DNA of 64,000 nucleotides from CAVOAK01 sp965217615 (GTDB lineage Bacteria; Pseudomonadota; Alphaproteobacteria; UBA8366; CAVOAK01). Every line of letters starts with the position of its first letter. Positions within the stretch are counted from its first letter, which is position 1. Position numbers and translations under genes: made by a program. The notes below the pieces were generated by a model, which worked only from the letters and a program-made list of their open reading frames with translations, did no database searches and was not told the origin of the DNA. The stretch covers positions 62,001 through 126,000 of the forward strand of contig CBDCIT010000047.1 in assembly GCA_965217615.1 (NCBI GenBank), written 5' to 3'. This document shows positions 62,421-64,000 of the stretch, piece after piece.

Positions 62421-63584
62421 ATGGCCTATATGGACATAGCAGAGCGCATAAAGCAGGCAAGAAAGACCGCTGGTCTGACACAGGCGGAGCTCGCGGTGGC
62501 TGTCGACGTATCCCAACCAACGGTCAACGGTTGGGAGCGTGGTGCGTTTGTACCGGCGCGCGACCGTGTCGACCAGATTGCCGGGGCGACCGATACAAGC
62601 CGGCAATGGCTCGAATTCGGGGAGGAAGCTGCGGTTCCGGCGGACCCAGCAGTGGGAGATCCGGAGCCGCGATCCGCGACGGCGTCCGCCGAAATTACGT
62701 CCACGGCCGGTGCGGATTCCCAGTCCAGCGTGCCGCCGCCGTCCGCTGGCGAGAGCATCGCTTTTCAGGGGTTCGAGGGTGCTTATTCGCATCTTGCTTG
62801 TCGCCAGGTCTATCCGCACACAACCGCACTGCCCTGCCGCACGTTCGAGGCGGCGTTTGCTGCTGTAAGTGGCGGCGAAGCGCAGTTTGCAATGATTCCC
62901 ATCGAAAACTCGTTGGGCGGTCGGGTCGCCGATATCCACCATCTCCTTCCAGAGTCCAGCCTCTATATCGTCGGCGAGCATTTCCAATCCGTTCAGCATC
63001 ATATGCTGGCACCCCCGGGCGCGACGCTTGAGGGATTGCGGACCGTGCATAGCCACGTTCAGGCGCTGGCGCAGTGCCGCGACGTTATTCGTGAGCTCGG
63101 ATTGGAGGCGATCGCCCATGCCGATACAGCTGGCGCGGCCAGAGAGGTGGCCGAGGTTGGCGATCGGAGCGCCGCCGCCATCGCTTCCGAACTGGCCGGA
63201 CAGACTTACGGATTACTGACGATTCAGACGCGGATCGAGGATCGCATCGGCAATACCACCCGCTTCGTCATCATGGCGCGCCGGCGCATCGAGCCCGATC
63301 CTCGTGACGGTCGCTGCATAACGAGTTTTGTATTCCAGGTGCGTAGCGTGCCGGCCGCTCTCTACAAGGCGCTGGGCGGCTTCGCGACGGTCGGCGTCAA
63401 CATGGTCAAGCTCGAGAGCTATATCGTCGACGCGAGCTTCACTGTGGCACAGTTCTACGCCGAGATCGAAGGCCATCCGGCACAGCGCAAAGTCGATCAC
63501 GCGTTCGAGGAGCTGCAATATTTCTGCGCCAAGCTGAAGATCTTAGGAACCTATTTAGCGAGCCCATTCCGCGACCAAGCCTAG
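62421..63584 (+). CDS. Prephenate dehydratase with N-terminal Cro/C1-type HTH domain
   Basis: A 387-residue fusion. Residues 5-65 are an XRE/Cro-C1 helix-turn-helix (ERIKQARKTAGLTQAELAVAVDVSQPTVNGWERG). About 66-110 is an Ala/Ser/Pro-rich linker, 112-290 the prephenate dehydratase domain (AFQGFEGAYSHLA; PIENSLGGRV; catalytic Thr in IGNTTRFVIM) and 300-380 an ACT domain (ALYKALGGFATVGVNMVKLESY). The enzyme converts prephenate to phenylpyruvate, with Phe feedback through ACT. The in-frame HTH suggests an enzyme that also binds DNA. ATG 62430 is an alternative start. Confidence 0.92.
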   Translation: MAYMDIAERIKQARKTAGLTQAELAVAVDVSQPTVNGWERGAFVPARDRVDQIAGATDTSRQWLEFGEEAAVPADPAVGDPEPRSATASAEITSTAGADSQSSVPPPSAGESIAFQGFEGAYSHLACRQVYPHTTALPCRTFEAAFAAVSGGEAQFAMIPIENSLGGRVADIHHLLPESSLYIVGEHFQSVQHHMLAPPGATLEGLRTVHSHVQALAQCRDVIRELGLEAIAHADTAGAAREVAEVGDRSAAAIASELAGQTYGLLTIQTRIEDRIGNTTRFVIMARRRIEPDPRDGRCITSFVFQVRSVPAALYKALGGFATVGVNMVKLESYIVDASFTVAQFYAEIEGHPAQRKVDHAFEELQYFCAKLKILGTYLASPFRDQA

Positions 63585-63596
63585 ACGAACGCGTGC

Positions 63597-64000
63597 CTAT
63601 CCAGCACTAAGCCAGTCGTCAACCAGACGGCGCGCGATCGAATCCTTGCGCGGCAAGCGAAACTCCTCATTTTCGGGCGATCGCAGCAAGTCCTCTCGCC
63701 GGTACCAGCGCGCGTCTTCCAGTTCGGTGTGATCGACAATTATCCGTGTCGTGACCGCACGAGCCGTGAAACCCAGCATGATCGAGGATGGAAACGGCCA
63801 GGGCTGCGACGAATGATAGCGGATGTCGTCGATCTCGATGCCGGCTTCCTCGTAAATTTCTCTTGCGACCGCCCCTTCTAGGCTCTCGCCCGGTTCCACA
63901 AAGCCAGCAAGTACGGAGTGCATGCCCGGCGGCCACCGGTTCTGGCGCCCCATCAGCACACGCTCGCCGTCATGAACAAGCATGATGACCGCAGGGTCGG
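63597..64000 (-). CDS. nudC: NADH pyrophosphatase NudC-like Nudix hydrolase (truncated by window edge)
   Basis: The C-terminal 134 residues are visible; the start lies beyond 64000. The Nudix box appears as GFVEPGESLEGAVAREIYEEAGIE, with all catalytic glutamates, followed by the NudC-type SQPWPFPSSIMLGF segment that marks NAD(H) pyrophosphatases. The frame upstream of the first ATG continues with DPAVIM, so the gene is longer than any start inside the window. It converges on the prephenate dehydratase gene, 12 bases apart. Confidence 0.88.
   Translation of the reverse strand, partial: DPAVIMLVHDGERVLMGRQNRWPPGMHSVLAGFVEPGESLEGAVAREIYEEAGIEIDDIRYHSSQPWPFPSSIMLGFTARAVTTRIIVDHTELEDARWYRREDLLRSPENEEFRLPRKDSIARRLVDDWLSAG

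Noticed and set aside
1..64000. CRISPR array or rRNA operon
   Set aside because: No regularly spaced short repeats and no rRNA-like sequence were seen on either strand.

Overview
The window is one contiguous piece of a moderately GC-rich alphaproteobacterial chromosome. A Rhodospirillales-like host is my inference, from the hopanoid hpn genes, a DUF1849/EipB protein, a yejABEF transporter and a cytochrome c / kdsB / prephenate dehydratase / nudC block. About 60 genes are intact; several others are visibly broken by insertion sequences, group II introns, frameshifts or a deletion.

Layout. (1) 1-6 kb: a PLP threonine/serine dehydratase, a nitrilase-family amidase and a two-gene ABC exporter that looks like a heterodimer with one degenerate ATP site. 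(2) 6-18 kb: the core hopanoid locus, hpnC-hpnB-hpnD-shc-hpnG on the plus strand and ispH-hpnH on the minus strand. It is bracketed by two identical, same-orientation copies of an IS1202/ISNCY-type element, each with its own 15-16 bp target duplication. A third element (IS5 family, TCAA duplication) sits inside the 3' end of hpnD, and the lost tail of HpnD can be read on its far side. hpnE is absent from the window. (3) 18-31 kb: a phosphonate block (PEP mutase fused to a nucleotidyltransferase, phosphonopyruvate decarboxylase, 2-aminoethylphosphonate transaminase) runs straight into hpnA. It is followed by a second nucleotidyltransferase, a PhnY-like dioxygenase, three CDP-alcohol phosphatidyltransferases, the RND hopanoid transporter hpnN, and hpnL. 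(4) 31-35 kb: lipid-trafficking genes hpnM (MlaC-like) and mlaA, then an SAF-domain oxidoreductase. (5) 35-39.4 kb: a lipid A deacylase (pagL-like) gene broken by two consecutive group II introns on the opposite strand, one with a degenerate and one with an intact maturase. (6) 39.5-47.8 kb: ispG, a small SeqA/RHH-like protein behind a palindromic promoter, a dead DUF3291 gene, and catabolic or redox genes (VOC, OYE, MetE-like, TauD-like, PEBP). (7) 47.9-58.7 kb: tRNA-Arg, an envelope lipoprotein, eipB, a leucyl aminopeptidase, a 2-hydroxyacid dehydrogenase and yejABEF. (8) 59-64 kb: a small membrane protein, a TetR regulator, a hisN remnant, a membrane cytochrome c, kdsB, an HTH-prephenate dehydratase fusion and the edge-truncated nudC.

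How it may work together. ispG and ispH (MEP pathway) and hpnC/D plus Shc would make diploptene; HpnH and HpnG extend it. The phosphonate genes would make 2-aminoethylphosphonate (AEP). A nucleotidyltransferase could activate it as CMP-AEP, the dioxygenase could hydroxylate it at C1, and the CDP-alcohol phosphotransferases could place it on a lipid alcohol. HpnN, HpnL, HpnM and MlaA could carry products to the outer membrane. The main hypothesis of this report is therefore a combined hopanoid-phosphonolipid envelope island. Whether the phosphonate goes on diacylglycerol, another lipid or a hopanoid cannot be told from sequence.
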